Of a stretch of DNA of 6,088 nt, positions 5,052 through 6,088 are shown piece by piece (the first letter of the stretch is position 1; each line of letters starts with the position of its first letter). The DNA is taken from assembly GCA_021413405.1 (NCBI GenBank), contig JAIOQL010000685.1, forward strand, positions 1 to 6,088, given 5' to 3'. The notes beneath the pieces were generated by a model, which made no database searches, was not told the DNA's origin, and saw only the letters and a program-made list of their open reading frames with translations. The stretch comes from Leptospira sp. GTDB taxonomy: Bacteria; Spirochaetota; Leptospiria; Leptospirales; Leptospiraceae. A program made the position numbers and the translations under genes.

Positions 5052-6088
5052 ATGGCTGATAAAAAAAAACATCAAGATACTTCCGAAGATATGTTCTCGG
5101 AACTAGACCCTGATTTTGGTTCTCCGGAATCTTCGGAATTCGATTTGAATTCTAAAGATGAGTCGGGCGATTCAACAGAATCAGATTTTGGCTTATCCCT
5201 TGATGACATTCCTCTTCCGGATTTCGATGACATGGAACTGGAATCGGCCGAAACGGAAGGTGCTCCCACTGGTGAAGATCCTTCATTCGATGATATTGAT
5301 AATATGCTTGGGGGAAGTACCAGTCAAGAAAGCCCTGATCATGATTCTGAAGAAATTGAAGACGAAGATTTACATCCTGGGATGGAGCCGCCCTCGCTTG
5401 ACGATTTCTCTTCCGATTCGCTATCTGTAGATCTTTCCGGAAATGACTCCCTTTCCGATGAACCACTTCTTGACATGATCTCAAGCTCATCGGATGAATC
5501 TGATGAGGATTTTGAAAGTGAAATTGCAGACTCAAGCCATTTTGATCTGGCTGATAGTCACGAAGATGATCTGGAACTTAACCTGGACGAGGAAGCATCG
5601 CTGGCAGGGAATGAACACGACACATCCGGGCTACTTCCTGAAGAATTGAATCTGGATTTTGATGATTCCCTGCCGTTAGTGGATGACGAACTCAACAAAA
5701 TAATTAATACAAACTCCGGAGAAATTACCGGTGGCACCACACTTGAAGAAGACGAAGGTCCGATTGCGTTAAGCGACGATGAATTAAATAATATTCTTGA
5801 TTCCGATGATTCCATGGCTTCCCACGAATCGATATTGGATTCGGCAGAGGATGATGAGCCAATTGCGCTTTCCATGGATGAATTGGAACACATAACCGAA
5901 GAAGAGGGATTTGAACAGGAAGAGCATGATGATGTTCTTGGATCCGGAACCGTGGGGCTTGAAGAAGACGAAGGTCCGATTGCGCTAAGCGACGATGAGC
6001 TGAATAATATCCTTGACTCTGATGAATCGATGGATGCGCCCGGGTCGGGGTCTGTTTTGGATTCTGAAGACGATGATGAGCCAATTGC
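5052..6088 (+). CDS. Very acidic repeat protein, 3' end beyond window
   Basis: The function is not recognised. The frame starts at ATG 5052 directly after the SLBB stop and stays open to the window end (345 residues visible). It is dominated by Asp, Glu and Ser. The visible part has no Arg, Cys, Trp or Tyr, and only five Lys (4-6, 35, 216), so it is expected to be disordered, soluble and strongly negative. There is no signal peptide or membrane segment. Short hydrophobic islands punctuate it: SLDDIPLPDF (49-58), PSFDDIDNMLGG (77-88), PSLDDF (114-119), SDEPLLDMI (135-143), VDDELNKII (210-218), PIALSDDELNNIL (237-249 and 309-321), PIALSMDELEHIT (270-282) and a copy cut by the window edge at 344. 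The islands resemble the FliM N-terminal CheY-binding peptide. A folded C-terminal domain (for example TPR repeats, as in spirochaete flagellar collar proteins) may follow outside the window; that is speculation. An A9 run covers codons 4-6. Confidence 0.85.
   Translation, partial: MADKKKHQDTSEDMFSELDPDFGSPESSEFDLNSKDESGDSTESDFGLSLDDIPLPDFDDMELESAETEGAPTGEDPSFDDIDNMLGGSTSQESPDHDSEEIEDEDLHPGMEPPSLDDFSSDSLSVDLSGNDSLSDEPLLDMISSSSDESDEDFESEIADSSHFDLADSHEDDLELNLDEEASLAGNEHDTSGLLPEELNLDFDDSLPLVDDELNKIINTNSGEITGGTTLEEDEGPIALSDDELNNILDSDDSMASHESILDSAEDDEPIALSMDELEHITEEEGFEQEEHDDVLGSGTVGLEEDEGPIALSDDELNNILDSDESMDAPGSGSVLDSEDDDEPI
5742..6088 (+). repeat. In-gene tandem repeat, 216-nt dimeric unit
   Basis: One unit (5742-5957, 72 codons) holds an A-type motif (LEEDEG then PIALSDDELNNIL and DSDDSM) and a B-type motif (LDSAEDDEPIALSMDELEHIT). 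A second unit starts at 5958 and is cut by the window end at 6088 just as its B motif begins (DDDEPI). A copies at 5742-5816 and 5958-6032 match at 66 of 75 bases by my count, with the first 27 bases identical. Eight of the nine differences are silent and the ninth is Asp to Glu. The B copies share at least the 17 bases 5850-5866 and 6072-6088. A degenerate further copy (VDDELNKII) lies just upstream at about 5679-5705. Confidence 0.85.

Noticed and set aside
5072..6084. Long minus-strand frames rich in Ser or His/Gln/Arg, and a plus-strand frame at 5158-5430
   Set aside because: They are by-products of the repetitive Asp/Glu/Ser codons of the acidic gene read in other frames; the repeat pattern with silent substitutions proves that the frame from 5052 is the coding one.
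5742..6088. Repeat array considered as CRISPR or non-coding tandem repeat
   Set aside because: The repeats stay in one open frame, vary mostly at silent sites, and have no constant repeat/unique spacer structure.

Overview
The window holds the 3' part of an F-type ATP synthase operon, followed without a visible break by two accessory genes. All genes are on the + strand. The ATP synthase genes run in the standard F1 order: delta (atpH, 5' end cut by the window edge), alpha (atpA), gamma (atpG), beta (atpD) and epsilon (atpC). The membrane (Fo) genes would be expected upstream, outside the window. The diagnostic nucleotide-binding and subunit motifs are present in alpha and beta, the gamma C-terminal signature is intact, and no frameshift is visible in any of the five.

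The likely source is a spirochaete of the Leptospira lineage (order Leptospirales) or a relative. This is inference: the alpha N-terminus and core (MKIKTEEITS, then NLEENSVGVVILGEY) and the delta C-terminus read like leptospiral proteins from memory, and many other spirochaetes such as Borrelia and Treponema rely on V/A-type ATPases instead. Base composition is moderate and codon use is unremarkable.

Layout: 1-465 delta (partial); 455-1969 alpha, overlapping delta by 11 nt; 1984-2850 gamma with a TTG start; 2889-4292 beta; 4296-4682 epsilon; 4683-4745 a short AT-rich spacer with a T8 run but no terminator stem; 4746-5051 a small membrane-anchored SLBB-domain protein with no ATG/GTG/TTG start available; 5052-6088 a large, extremely acidic repeat protein that runs off the window.

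The five atp products assemble into the alpha3-beta3-gamma-delta-epsilon F1 headpiece that makes or hydrolyses ATP in the cytoplasm using the proton or sodium gradient. The last two genes are not ATP synthase components. Their directly abutting stop and start codons suggest translational coupling and a shared task. The acidic protein carries repeats of the motif PIALSDDELNNIL. This resembles the N-terminal CheY-binding peptide of the flagellar switch protein FliM (LSQ-x-EIDALL), which is the most interesting lead here, though it rests on motif similarity only.
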